Made by a program: the position numbers and the translations under genes. From the NCBI RefSeq assembly GCF_038007285.1, contig NZ_JBBOWX010000001.1, forward strand, positions 4,109,501-4,173,500: a stretch of DNA of 64,000 bases. Reading direction: 5' to 3'. The DNA comes from Sporosarcina sp. FSL K6-3457. GTDB taxonomy: Bacteria > Bacillota > Bacilli > Bacillales_A > Planococcaceae. The notes below the pieces were generated by a model. That model had not been told where the DNA came from, ran no database searches, and worked only from the letters and a program-made list of their open reading frames with translations. This document shows, in pieces, positions 37,114-46,415 of this stretch (positions are counted from its first letter, which is position 1; each line of letters starts with the position of its first letter).

Positions 37114-38684
37114 TTATGACCCTTCTTCGCCCTAAAGTATTGTCTACGATAACTACTTGGCGATGTTCCCTTCAACTTTTTGAACACTTTACAAAAATAA
37201 CTATGGTCCGAATAGCCAACAAGCGAACTAATATCAGCGATTGACTCCGCCCCTGTCTGCAGCAATTCAATTGACTTCTCGATTCTAACTTGATTTAAAT
37301 ACTCACTAAAGCCCTGATTGTTTTTCGTACTAAAGTAATTTGACAAATACGATGCATTAAAATGAAAATGAGCAGCCATCTCGGTTAAACTTAAATGGTC
37401 CATATAGTGGGCATCAATATAATCCAGTAACCGTTGAATATGCGGGTCAGCTTGATCAGATGCTTTTTGAGCAATAACATCCTTCGTTTCTAGTAGAAAA
37501 TCCGAGAACTGGTCCATTGCATCTTGTGCAATCATAGCCTCATCAATTCTAGCAATATAAGCATACTTCCTCTTATCCAACTCTTTATGTTCATACTCCA
37601 TATTCCCTAACAAGATGGTCACATTAAAAATAACATTGCCTAAAAAAGCCTTAAAAACGAACTCGTCTGTCATATATTGTTTCGTCAATTGTTCGATATG
37701 TTGTTCCAAATAAACAAGTGCATCCTCAAATTGCTCTCGTTTAAACGCTTCAGTAAAACGGGTTAACTGAAATTGCTCGTCGATTTCTGATAGACTGGGT
37801 AATTGATCATAGATCAACGCAACTGTTTCTGGGTAATAAAATCGATAATGAGTGAGTGCAGACAGCTTTTCATCATAGATGGTTCTCAAATCAATTAAAT
37901 CCGTAAACGGCTCCGTTACTATCCAACCAATCTCAAAATTAGCAACCACTACAGAATTCTGAATCATCCGAACGAATTGTTTAATGATTGGTAATTGATC
38001 TTGGTCAAAGTTAAATAGATACGTAATTAGTTCTTGGTCAGCTGTCATCGGTTTATAGATAACGACAGGTAGATGCTTGGTAATTTCCTGTTCTATTTCT
38101 TCCTTCAGATACAATAAATCGATTGATCTATCAGATCCTCGCTTTTTCACATCAACACCAAATAGGCAATAAAATCTGTGTGGGAATGCTTGTTTCATGA
38201 TGAAGTCATCTTGCTCAGATTCGTACCCTGACATAATCCTTTCGATGACCCTCTCGATTGAAACGCTTTCATTATCCTTTTTGGCATGCAGTGAAAATGA
38301 TGGAAGTCTTGCTGCAACTTGTTGAAGGGTTTTCAATAAGCCTGGTCCTTCTAATTGTGATTTGAGTATGTAGTCGGCAATTCCGTGTTGAAATGTCGAG
38401 CGTACATAGTCAAAATCACCAAAGCTACTCAGGATGATAACCTCGATTTGTGGATAATCACGTTTGATGATTTTCGTTAGCTCTTCACCGTCCATTACAG
38501 GCATCACCATGTCAGTAATTACAATTTGTGGCTGGCGCTCCTTAATAACCGCAAGCGCCTCTTCCCCATTCGATGCTTCGCCGATAATTTGAAAACCTTC
38601 CTGCTCCCAATTGATATAATGCTTGATTCCTTGCCGTATAAGGATTTCATCATCAACGATTAGTACTTTACACCACGTTTGCAT
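37110..38684 (-). CDS. YesN-type response regulator with AraC DNA-binding domain
   Basis: 524 residues: receiver (1-120) with phospho-acceptor D58 (QIVITDMVMP), a ~280-residue middle region, and a C-terminal AraC double HTH (about 425-518: LSLTEMAAHFHFNASYLSNYF and ADISSLVGYSDHSYFCKVFKKLKGTSPSSYR). Partner of the overlapping YesM-type kinase. Predicted activator of the lactose operon. The region 38685-38921 between it and the divergent TauE gene contains no gene. Confidence 0.93.
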   Translation of the reverse strand: MQTWCKVLIVDDEILIRQGIKHYINWEQEGFQIIGEASNGEEALAVIKERQPQIVITDMVMPVMDGEELTKIIKRDYPQIEVIILSSFGDFDYVRSTFQHGIADYILKSQLEGPGLLKTLQQVAARLPSFSLHAKKDNESVSIERVIERIMSGYESEQDDFIMKQAFPHRFYCLFGVDVKKRGSDRSIDLLYLKEEIEQEITKHLPVVIYKPMTADQELITYLFNFDQDQLPIIKQFVRMIQNSVVVANFEIGWIVTEPFTDLIDLRTIYDEKLSALTHYRFYYPETVALIYDQLPSLSEIDEQFQLTRFTEAFKREQFEDALVYLEQHIEQLTKQYMTDEFVFKAFLGNVIFNVTILLGNMEYEHKELDKRKYAYIARIDEAMIAQDAMDQFSDFLLETKDVIAQKASDQADPHIQRLLDYIDAHYMDHLSLTEMAAHFHFNASYLSNYFSTKNNQGFSEYLNQVRIEKSIELLQTGAESIADISSLVGYSDHSYFCKVFKKLKGTSPSSYRRQYFRAKKGHK

Positions 38685-38921
38685 AACTCCAATCCCCTTC
38701 CCCCGAACAGCTATCTAATTCTTCTTTCCTTTCAGAATAACAGATTTAGTTTTCCAATCATAGGTGCAGCTGTATTGGAATACTTTGAGATTTTATGCTT
38801 TTGCCGCTTCTGTTATATCTCCAGAAAACGAGTGGGACATTGATTGACTATCTAATTAGATAAATTCACAAACGACAGCCACTGCTGATTTCCAATTACT
38901 AAACTGGTACAATACTATTAA

Positions 38922-39674
38922 ATGAGGTTGTTACATTGGGGGTATATTTTGGGGACTAGCTTAATTTTTATATGCATAATAATAGTGGCTTCTATACTAC
39001 AATCAAGTACAGGATTTGGTTTTTCTATCATGGCAACGCCATTTTTACTTATGTTATTCCTACCACAGGAAGCTATACAAATAAATATTATTTTATCGTT
39101 ACTCATCTCTCTATCACTAATTTTTAAAATTCGAAACGACATTGATTTTGTGTTATTAAAAAGATTTATTATAGGTAGTATGATTGGTGTACCATTCGGG
39201 ATTTTCATTTTTATGTCTATGAATATAAATACTTTAAAGTTAGGTATCGGCATACTTCTTTTACTATTGACTCTGCTTTTAATAGGCAATGTGAAAGTTA
39301 AATCGACACCTGTTAGGGATTTCATAGTTGGGGGGATTTCAGGGGTTTTAACAACTAGCATCGGTATGCCAGGTCCTCCATTATTACTTTATTTCACAGG
39401 GACGGATACTGAAAAAGGGAAGTTACGAGCAACTACATTAGCTTTTTATCTCTTTATTTATTTCATCAGTCTACTAACCCAAATTTTCTTTACCGGGACT
39501 AACAAAATCATTTGGCAATCTAGTCTTTATGCCATTCCAATTGTATTTCTTGGTTTGTTTATAGGGCAAGTTATTTTCAAATGGTTGAATCAACAAATTT
39601 TCAAAGTATTTACATATATTCTGTTGATTTGTACAGGCATTTTTCTGTTAATCGAAAGTTTGAGTTCCTTCTAG
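38922..39674 (+). CDS. Sulfite exporter TauE/SafE family permease
   Basis: 250 residues, about eight hydrophobic helices, with the two half-repeats seen as STGFGFSIMATPFLLMLF and VGGISGVLTTSIGMPGPPLLLYF. Probable anion exporter in the cell membrane; substrate unknown. The ATG lacks a strong ribosome-binding site; TACAAT at 38908 may be the -10. A diverged, broken copy of its last three quarters lies at 28186-28763 on the other side of the lactose operon. Confidence 0.9.
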   Translation: MRLLHWGYILGTSLIFICIIIVASILQSSTGFGFSIMATPFLLMLFLPQEAIQINIILSLLISLSLIFKIRNDIDFVLLKRFIIGSMIGVPFGIFIFMSMNINTLKLGIGILLLLLTLLLIGNVKVKSTPVRDFIVGGISGVLTTSIGMPGPPLLLYFTGTDTEKGKLRATTLAFYLFIYFISLLTQIFFTGTNKIIWQSSLYAIPIVFLGLFIGQVIFKWLNQQIFKVFTYILLICTGIFLLIESLSSF

Positions 39675-39710
39675 CCGTAAGTTTTGTGAGTATTATGTAT
39701 ACGATTAAAA

Positions 39711-39737
39711 AAAGACAGCCTATAAGATGCTGTCTTT
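39711..39737 (+). terminator. Bidirectional terminator
   Basis: AAAGACAGC (39711-39719) and GCTGTCTTT (39729-39737), flanked by A and T runs, between the convergent TauE and flavin reductase genes. Confidence 0.85.
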
Positions 39738-39748
39738 CCATTTGCCTA

Positions 39749-40246
39749 TTATTCATGAAAACTGTCTGGCAATGCCCCCATCTTTCTTTCATGGTAAACA
39801 AGAGGCCCTTTCTTATCAACTTCAATAGCAATGATTTCTCCAATCAAAATCGTATGGTCCCCTGCCTCAATTTGTTTAAAGGTCTTGCATTGTAATGATG
39901 CCATTGCCCCTTTAATAATCGGTAATTGATGCTGTGAATGATACCAATCGCAATTGGCAAACCGGTCTTGGTGACTTCTTGCAAATAGCAAAGCAATATC
40001 TGCTTGATCGTCAGCTAATAGGTTAATGGCAAACTGATCAATCTTTTTAAATGTTTCATATGTAGAGACTCTCTTATCAATGGACCACAAAACAAGCAGC
40101 GGCTCCAATGATACTGATGCGAACGAATTCACCGTCAATCCAATTGGGTTATCGTTGTCATCAACGGCTGTCACAACAGTTACGCCAGTAGGATAATTCG
40201 CCATCGCTTCCTTAAAAGCAGTAGTCTTCTCAGAATTACTGTGCAT
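39749..40246 (-). CDS. Flavin reductase (DIM6/HpaC-like) family protein
   Basis: 165 residues with the split-barrel flavin-binding signatures YPTGVTVVTAVDDNDNPIGL, TVNSFASVSLEPLLVL and FAINLLADDQ. Such proteins reduce FMN or FAD with NAD(P)H for two-component monooxygenases; the partner here is not adjacent. AAGGGAG lies 8 bases before the ATG. A single-gene unit next to sodA in the same direction. Confidence 0.9.
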   Translation of the reverse strand: MHSNSEKTTAFKEAMANYPTGVTVVTAVDDNDNPIGLTVNSFASVSLEPLLVLWSIDKRVSTYETFKKIDQFAINLLADDQADIALLFARSHQDRFANCDWYHSQHQLPIIKGAMASLQCKTFKQIEAGDHTILIGEIIAIEVDKKGPLVYHERKMGALPDSFHE

Positions 40247-40295
40247 ATCATCACTCCCTTTCCTTATATATATGTAAATCCTACTAACAATGATC

Positions 40296-40335
40296 GGCGC
40301 CTAAAGAAGGATTAAACAGCATCCTTCCTAGCGCC
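40296..40335 (-). terminator. Hairpin after sodA
   Basis: GGCGCCTAAAGAAGGAT (40296-40312) pairs with ATCCTTCCTAGCGCC (40321-40335). Strong stem without a T run; likely the sodA 3' end. Confidence 0.55.
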
Positions 40336-40352
40336 TCCCATAATACAAGTTA

Positions 40353-40976
40353 TTAGCTATTTAACGCTTGTTCATACTTCGCAGAAACTGCATTCCAGTT
40401 CACAACTTTGAAGAAGCTTGAAATATAATCAGGTCTTCTATTTTGATAAGCAAGATAATAGGCATGCTCCCATACGTCTAGTCCTAGAATAGCTGTTTCA
40501 CCTGTCATGATTGGACTGTCTTGGTTTGGCGTGCTTGTTACTTCAACTTGTTTCTCTTTATTGACGACTAACCAAGCCCAGCCAGAACCAAATCTAGTAG
40601 TTGCCGCTTTCGTAAATTCTTCCTTGAACTTGTCAAAACTACCAAAGCGCTTATCAATTGCAGCAGCTAAGTCACCCGTTGGTACATTGTTTTCCGATGG
40701 AGCAGCAAGCAATTCCCAGAATAACGAGTGGTTGAAATGACCACCACCATTATTTCTAACAGCCGCACGGATAGATTCAGGTAGTGCATCAATATTCGCT
40801 AGTAATTCTTCTAGTGTTTTACCACTTAACTCTTCATGGCCTGCAAGTGCAGCATTTAGATTGTTCACATATGCTTGATGGTGTTTGCCATGATGGATTT
40901 CCATCGTTTGCTGATCGATAACCGGTTCTAACGCATCGAAACCGTATGATAGTGCTGGTAGTGTAAATGTAGTCAT
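40353..40976 (-). CDS. sodA: Superoxide dismutase (Mn/Fe)
   Basis: 207 residues with the four metal ligands in [13 protein letters not shown] (H28), NHSLFWELL and DVWEHAYY (Asp and His). The composition around GGGHFNHS and DQDSPIM-type positions fits the Mn-preferring Bacillales enzyme. It detoxifies superoxide in the cytoplasm. AGGGGGA lies just before the ATG. An imperfect inverted repeat lies 30-62 bases upstream. Confidence 0.96.
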   Translation of the reverse strand: MTTFTLPALSYGFDALEPVIDQQTMEIHHGKHHQAYVNNLNAALAGHEELSGKTLEELLANIDALPESIRAAVRNNGGGHFNHSLFWELLAAPSENNVPTGDLAAAIDKRFGSFDKFKEEFTKAATTRFGSGWAWLVVNKEKQVEVTSTPNQDSPIMTGETAILGLDVWEHAYYLAYQNRRPDYISSFFKVVNWNAVSAKYEQALNS

Positions 40977-41005
40977 TTTAAAGTCCCCCTAATTTTTTTG
41001 TTCAT

Positions 41006-41038
41006 TTAACATACTTTATAAACCTTTTAGTATATTAA
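41006..41038 (-). promoter_or_regulatory. Inverted repeat upstream of sodA
   Basis: TTAACATACT (41006-41015) and AGTATATTAA (41029-41038) match at 9 of 10 positions around a 13-base spacer, in the leader or promoter of sodA. A regulator site is possible; no family is indicated. Confidence 0.35.
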
Positions 41039-41158
41039 GTGTCTATCATGATAATAGAATAAGTGGTCAGTAAAAGTCAATTGAGTTGCCTGTATGCTGC
41101 TTACTCACCCTATTCAAAAAATGTACAAAAGGTCACTCTCTTAGTAGGATGACCGCCC

Positions 41159-41806
41159 TTAAACAGATGCACGTTCCTCATCAAATTCAATAAGAAAATG
41201 GCAATGATTATCCCCATCTGCTTTACAGCTTGTCCGTCGTACACCATCGGTATTTAATACTTCTTTAAACATGTTTGTCTCACAATTACAGGCCTGATTA
41301 AAATTTTTAGCTACCTCAAAAATAGGGCAATTATGTTCAATCAATTCGAACTGATTGTCACCTATTTTAATAACATCAGCCATATAGCCTTTTTCAACTT
41401 GAATGTCCTTCAGTGTTTCCACCATTTCTTCATTAGATAGGTTATTTTTCATATGAGAAGAGTAATGATCAGCTAGCCGTTGACGCCTCTTTTCAAATAG
41501 ATGGTCGATGATATCATTCCCTTGAAGTGCCTGGAGGTCATTCAAAAAATCGACAGTAAGATTATCATAACTTTTCGGGAAAAGTACATCTGCTTGCGAT
41601 GTTAATGAAAAAACTTGAACAGGTCGTCCTAGAGGTTGTTTTAGTTCAGAGATATGGATAAAAGAGTCTCTTTCGAGGATATTCAGATGTTTTCTGACGG
41701 CCATTTCAGTAATTTCTAACACTTGAGCCATTTGGCTTACAGTCATTTCAGTCTCTTTTTTCAATAAATTCAGTAGCTTTTCTTTTGTTGTTAAACGAGT
41801 ATCCAT
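41159..41806 (-). CDS. Cysteine-rich HTH regulator (COG2345/SufR-like)
   Basis: 215 residues from the ATG at 41806 (GGAGGTGA 6 bases upstream). An N-terminal winged HTH (TVSQMAQVLEITEMAVRKHLNIL) and a C-terminal domain with HNCPIF, ACNCETNMF and RTSCKADGDNHCHFLIE, the cysteine pattern of SufR-type regulators that can hold an Fe-S cluster. It probably senses redox or iron status. Targets are unknown; neighbouring sodA is a candidate only by position. Confidence 0.82.
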   Translation of the reverse strand: MDTRLTTKEKLLNLLKKETEMTVSQMAQVLEITEMAVRKHLNILERDSFIHISELKQPLGRPVQVFSLTSQADVLFPKSYDNLTVDFLNDLQALQGNDIIDHLFEKRRQRLADHYSSHMKNNLSNEEMVETLKDIQVEKGYMADVIKIGDNQFELIEHNCPIFEVAKNFNQACNCETNMFKEVLNTDGVRRTSCKADGDNHCHFLIEFDEERASV

Positions 41807-41862
41807 CTTTTTCACCTCCAAATCCAAGTATCTTATCATAGCATGTCTATTTCACAATAAAA

Positions 41863-41895
41863 AGCCAATTGATTTGCTCATCAAATCAATTGGCT
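41863..41895 (-). terminator. Terminator of the DUF2798 gene
   Basis: AGCCAATTGATTTG (41863-41876) and CAAATCAATTGGCT (41882-41895): perfect 14-bp arms, with TTTTTATT following on the minus strand. Confidence 0.9.
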
Positions 41896-41944
41896 CTATA
41901 AAATCTGGTTATTTTCATGATTACACTATACCAAATAGGAGGGA

Positions 41945-42451
41945 TTATGCAATTTCAGCTTTTCGCGCCTGACTCTGGTGTAGTTTCTTCATCACAAATC
42001 GTGCGATTGGTTGTGCAACTAAAAGCTCAATCCAAAATGCTATACCAAAATTTCTTGGCCAAATCTGAAGGAAGTTTTTAAATGGCTCTAAGCTTACTTG
42101 CTTCGTACCAACCCAAGTGCCAATTATCGTTAGAAAAACTGATAATACCGTAACATTCAATAACGTATTCAATAGGATTCTGGCATTAAAACCGTCTGTT
42201 TGCCCGACGAATTTCGGCATCACTTTCCCGACGAATGGTCCTGCAACTAATTTCACCAACAAAACTACAAATACCCACATAATCGGAAGCATAGTCAATG
42301 TCTCTACATACACTTCTTTACTGAAGCCACGTTCTAATCCAATAATAATAGGCGCTATCGTATTGACTGAAATGATTGAAATAATCAACAAAAACAGTAT
42401 ACCTTCTTTAGCGTTTTGAGGCAGCCGATCTTCCTTGTACAAATTTGTCAT
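41945..42451 (-). CDS. DUF2798-type membrane protein
   Basis: About 168 residues from the ATG at 42451; a TTG three codons later has better spacing from GGAG and may be the true start. Four hydrophobic helices in two similar halves (GILFLLIISIISVNTIAPII and ILLNTLLNVTVLSVFLTII, with NFGIAFWIELLVAQPIARF). Function of the family is unknown. It is a single-gene unit ended by a strong terminator. The longer frame to 42547 is not supported. Confidence 0.75.
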   Translation of the reverse strand: MTNLYKEDRLPQNAKEGILFLLIISIISVNTIAPIIIGLERGFSKEVYVETLTMLPIMWVFVVLLVKLVAGPFVGKVMPKFVGQTDGFNARILLNTLLNVTVLSVFLTIIGTWVGTKQVSLEPFKNFLQIWPRNFGIAFWIELLVAQPIARFVMKKLHQSQARKAEIA

Positions 42452-42610
42452 CTCCAAAATACATATTTCAGATGGCAGAGATTTGTGACACAAGGGAGCT
42501 TGTACACTATGCATGAGGGTAAGCGAACTCACCCCATTACTGCGCATTGATGTTCATAGTATACCAAATTTACTTACCTATGAAAATACTCCATAACTCA
42601 CTCTTAACAA

Positions 42611-43099
42611 CTAGCACATCACAATAATTGTAGTAGGTGTCGTTTGGGCTGGGATACTTCTAGTCGTGGCGCCATAAACAACTATTAAATTGCGATTGGC
42701 TATATTCCCAGTAAAGGCTTGCCCATTCTCCAATATAATCCTAGTATGCGGAGCAATATTCAGCCTTAATGTCCCATCGCTACTTTCCAAACGACGATTA
42801 AAATGATCTACTTTGACACTTTGATAGGTTGTATCTTTCGCCATCACAAGCGCTCGAAATTGCGGTGGATAGATGAGTGGAACTGGCGCGTTTGCATCAT
42901 AAAATCCAGTAATTCGATCCCCTGCTCCCACCATTACATGATCTACAAAATAAGTCGTGGGCGCTACAACGAAATTGACCATCGCTCCATGTCTATCATC
43001 TACGGAAAATAGTTTATAACAACCAGCCTCATTACTTTGCCCGATTGAAAAATCATCAATCATCGTGACGACTCCATCAAAAGCTCGGAATTTCACCAT
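42611..43099 (-). CDS. Conserved hypothetical protein, 162 residues
   Basis: Starts at the ATG at 43099 (GGAGGGA at good spacing), MVKFRAFDGVVTMIDDFSIG. Predicted all-beta, with repeated strand patterns (MVNFVVAPTTYFVDHVMVGAGDRITGFYDANAPVPLIYPPQFRALVM). No signal peptide or membrane helix. It resembles a conserved Bacillaceae family of unknown function, from memory. A single gene next to the large hybrid kinase, in the same direction. Confidence 0.75.
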   Translation of the reverse strand: MVKFRAFDGVVTMIDDFSIGQSNEAGCYKLFSVDDRHGAMVNFVVAPTTYFVDHVMVGAGDRITGFYDANAPVPLIYPPQFRALVMAKDTTYQSVKVDHFNRRLESSDGTLRLNIAPHTRIILENGQAFTGNIANRNLIVVYGATTRSIPAQTTPTTIIVMC

Positions 43100-43181
43100 T
43101 TTATTCCCTCCGTTGCTCGTTAACCTCATCTTTATCCTATGCAATTTTCATACAACTTGTTCAAAAATCGGATATCCTTTA

Positions 43182-46100
43182 TTAAACTATGAGAGGATTG
43201 TTATCTTCTACATCTTTATAAAGAATAAATGATACTGTAGTACCAAGATTAGGCGCGCTTGTGATATGGAGGCCTTTGCCAAATAACCGTTTCAGACGAA
43301 GATCCGTATTCAACAATCCGATTCCCGATTGACTGTTAGGCATTTTTTCTAATAGCCCTTTTACTACCGTTTCGTCTATTCCAATGCCATCGTCTTCAAC
43401 CGTAATTTCTACATACGTTTCATGGTCAGAAATTCGAATTGTCAATTGACCACCTGTTATACGCTTCATAAGGCCGTGATGGATAGCATTTTCGACCAAT
43501 GGCTGAATGGTTAAGGATGGAATCATCAAATCTTGGCATTCGTCCATCTCCCATATCACACGCAAACGATCACCAAATCGTTCTTGTTCAATCAATAGAT
43601 AATCTTGAACAAGTCTTATTTCTTTTTCGATAGGGGCAAACTCATTAATATTATCAAATTGGAATTTTCCTCGTAACAAACGGCTAAAGGCTTCCAAAAC
43701 CTTGTTCATTCTATTTACATCGATTTGACTCAGTGCAATCACCGTATTCAATGCGTTAAACAAGAAATGAGGCTGAATTTGTGCTTGGAGCCAGGCTGCT
43801 TCCATGCGTAATCGCTCATGCATAGATTGTTTAACGCTCGTCAACGCATGGACTCTCGACCTGAGTTCTAAAGCATCTACAGGTTTTGTTACATAATCAT
43901 TAGTACCCGATAAAAATCCATTTTCAATATCTGCTGGCTGACTTCTAGCTGTGAGTAAAAGTACCGGAAGCTCTGTCATTGAAAATCGCTGACGAATTAT
44001 CTGCGTTAGTTCATAGCCTGACATTTGTGGCATCATGACATCTGAAATCACTAAATCCCACTCTTTTGCATGCAATACCGCTAATGCTTTTTCACCACTT
44101 GTTACTGTAAAAACGTCATAATGATTTGATGAAAGAATGCTGGTAACAACTTGTAAATTAATAGGATCATCGTCTACAACGAGTATTCTTAGTTGTCCAA
44201 CAACTAGTTCGTGTTGTGCCTCCGACTCCTTTAAAGGCTGGGCAGTTGCTAATTCCACGTGATTATCCAGTGCGCTCTGCTCATTCTCAATTGGTGCATC
44301 AGAGATTGGTAAAGTAAACATAAATTCAGAGCCCGTCCCTACAACGGAATGAACTTGTAGCGTTCCTCCATGCAGTTCGACTAATTGTTTACTAATACTT
44401 AGCCCTAACCCAAAGCCTCCCTCAATCATGGATTCGCCATTACGTCCTTGTTCATAAGGGGTGAACACATACCGAATCGTTTCCTCATCCATACCGATGC
44501 CTGTATCTACAATAACGATATGAACATTTTTCCCTTCCACATATCCCTTGAGTGTAATTTCACCTTCATCCGTGAATTTTACTGCATTATGTAGGAGATT
44601 GAATAAGACTTGGATCACTCGGTTTTCATCAGCAAATACAGGCGGCAAATCGTCCGGAATAGCATTGACAAATCGGATTGATTTTCCTTCCATCATAAAA
44701 TGAAGCATGTCAACGACACCTGAAATAACCGTCTGAATGGAAAAGGTTTTCAATTGTAGTTTAGGACTACCTTCCTTTAGACTTGCCACATCGAGCAAGT
44801 CATTTAACATCAGGGACATACGTCGCCCAACGGATAAAACAGTCTCCATATCACTTAGACTTTTCGGCTGTAATGTCCGCTGTTCCCTCTCCAGCACAGC
44901 TTGTGACATATTCAACATGCCATGCAACGGATTCCGAAGTTCATGGGAGGTATTGGCAAGAAATTCATCTTTGAATTTATCGACTTGTTGGAGTTTCTTT
45001 GCCAGTTTCCCCGTTTCCACATGCATATGATGATAATGCTTGAGCCAAAATGTTGCCAACGAGATAACTGCGATAATTAAATCAAAAGGATAATACATTG
45101 CTTTTAAGCCTGTAACAAGAGCAATCCCCCACCATGTCAAGTTACAGCCTACTGCTGTAATGGCTACCACAAGTAGTAAATCCACCTTCACGCCTGTAAG
45201 CGATGTACGCAGCAATGCAAAAGCTGTGATTACTGCGGCCGCAATAACAAATGCTAAGTAAAACCAGGGCACTATCATGAGATAGCTAATTGGTAATAGA
45301 ATCGTCAAGACGACAAGGATTCCGCAAATAACTGCATAAAAAATATAAAACCAACGTGAAAATGCGAATAGTTGAGACTTCACACATTGAATAAGTGAAT
45401 AAGAAAGAATAACCATCGTCAAACAAAGTGTTTTATAAATCGTACTATAATCCATTGGGATCCAGTCCAACAAGATTTTCTCATCACTGCCCAACAAGGT
45501 CAAAATTGCTGCTGAAACAAGCACAATCGCAAAATGAAGCAATCGCTTCTCCCGTATTCCCACAAAAAATAAAATACATGAGAAGGCTGCATGCACTAAA
45601 AAAATACTCGCTACTAGGATTTGCAATGCCATCGACAGATCCCTTTCACGCGTGAGAGAACTGTCAGTGCCAAACTTAACAGAACGCCTAATCCCACCTT
45701 CCCGTGCATCTTGAAAGTTTGTTACCTGCACAATGACTTCAATCTCATCACTACCATTTGCAGCAATTGATGCGGAATACGGAACATTCCTTGCCGTAGA
45801 AGTTTCTTTACTTTTGCCAATAACACCCGACTTCGCAAGAAATTGCCCATTCATATACAATTCGGAGGAAGTACGAACGCTAGAAAAATAAATGCTGTAA
45901 ATCTCATCACTTTCGGGATCAACCAAAATACGCAAGCGATAAGAGCCAAAACCATATGGACTTTGATCTTTAGGACTCAATACAGAAGACCAATTCCCCG
46001 GAACATATAACATTTGCGGTGCCATTTCCGCAAAATCGTCCTGCCCTGCAAGCCATGTATGCGGATAAAACTCCCACTCACCATCTAATGTAATAGAATA

Positions 46101-46271
46101 GTTTTTAGAAAAATCCCAGTTTCGTAAATCGAGTTCACCATTTACAATTTGAGGCGGATCTGTATTCGTAAGCGCCTTTATCCAAAATAAACGCAAGCCC
46201 GTAAAAATCGCAACAAAGAGTATTACAACTACAATGATTTTCAATGTATTACGTGTATGTTGATTGGCCAT
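43182..46271 (-). CDS. Hybrid sensor with two kinase modules (7TMR-DISM, HisKA, receiver, LytS-type kinase)
   Basis: 1029 residues. One N-terminal helix; an extracellular jelly-roll (7TMR-DISMED2-like, ~45-205, LDGEWEFYP start); seven membrane helices (~215-410); HisKA with H443 (NTSHELRNPLHG); a HATPase (NLLHNAVKF, DTGIGMD, GFGLGLSISKQL); a receiver (~690-810, LRILVVDDD and DLVISDVMMPQMSG); then a second kinase with QPHFLFNALN and its own HATPase (IQPLVENAIHHG, IGIDETV). Two different phospho-acceptor histidines and two ATPase domains flank one internal receiver. No separate regulator gene is adjacent, so its output is unknown; extracellular sugar sensing is plausible. Confidence 0.92.
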   Translation of the reverse strand: MANQHTRNTLKIIVVVILFVAIFTGLRLFWIKALTNTDPPQIVNGELDLRNWDFSKNYSITLDGEWEFYPHTWLAGQDDFAEMAPQMLYVPGNWSSVLSPKDQSPYGFGSYRLRILVDPESDEIYSIYFSSVRTSSELYMNGQFLAKSGVIGKSKETSTARNVPYSASIAANGSDEIEVIVQVTNFQDAREGGIRRSVKFGTDSSLTRERDLSMALQILVASIFLVHAAFSCILFFVGIREKRLLHFAIVLVSAAILTLLGSDEKILLDWIPMDYSTIYKTLCLTMVILSYSLIQCVKSQLFAFSRWFYIFYAVICGILVVLTILLPISYLMIVPWFYLAFVIAAAVITAFALLRTSLTGVKVDLLLVVAITAVGCNLTWWGIALVTGLKAMYYPFDLIIAVISLATFWLKHYHHMHVETGKLAKKLQQVDKFKDEFLANTSHELRNPLHGMLNMSQAVLEREQRTLQPKSLSDMETVLSVGRRMSLMLNDLLDVASLKEGSPKLQLKTFSIQTVISGVVDMLHFMMEGKSIRFVNAIPDDLPPVFADENRVIQVLFNLLHNAVKFTDEGEITLKGYVEGKNVHIVIVDTGIGMDEETIRYVFTPYEQGRNGESMIEGGFGLGLSISKQLVELHGGTLQVHSVVGTGSEFMFTLPISDAPIENEQSALDNHVELATAQPLKESEAQHELVVGQLRILVVDDDPINLQVVTSILSSNHYDVFTVTSGEKALAVLHAKEWDLVISDVMMPQMSGYELTQIIRQRFSMTELPVLLLTARSQPADIENGFLSGTNDYVTKPVDALELRSRVHALTSVKQSMHERLRMEAAWLQAQIQPHFLFNALNTVIALSQIDVNRMNKVLEAFSRLLRGKFQFDNINEFAPIEKEIRLVQDYLLIEQERFGDRLRVIWEMDECQDLMIPSLTIQPLVENAIHHGLMKRITGGQLTIRISDHETYVEITVEDDGIGIDETVVKGLLEKMPNSQSGIGLLNTDLRLKRLFGKGLHITSAPNLGTTVSFILYKDVEDNNPLIV

Positions 46272-46415
46272 TACAAGTCATCCCCCTATGCCGTTCAATA
46301 CGATATCTCTACATTAACTTTAGCATAAAGGGAATCAGGTGAGGAAAAAGTTATAAGTAATTAATCTCAATATATCCCTACATACTAGAAGGGGGTATAT
46401 TACGATTAAAAAAAC

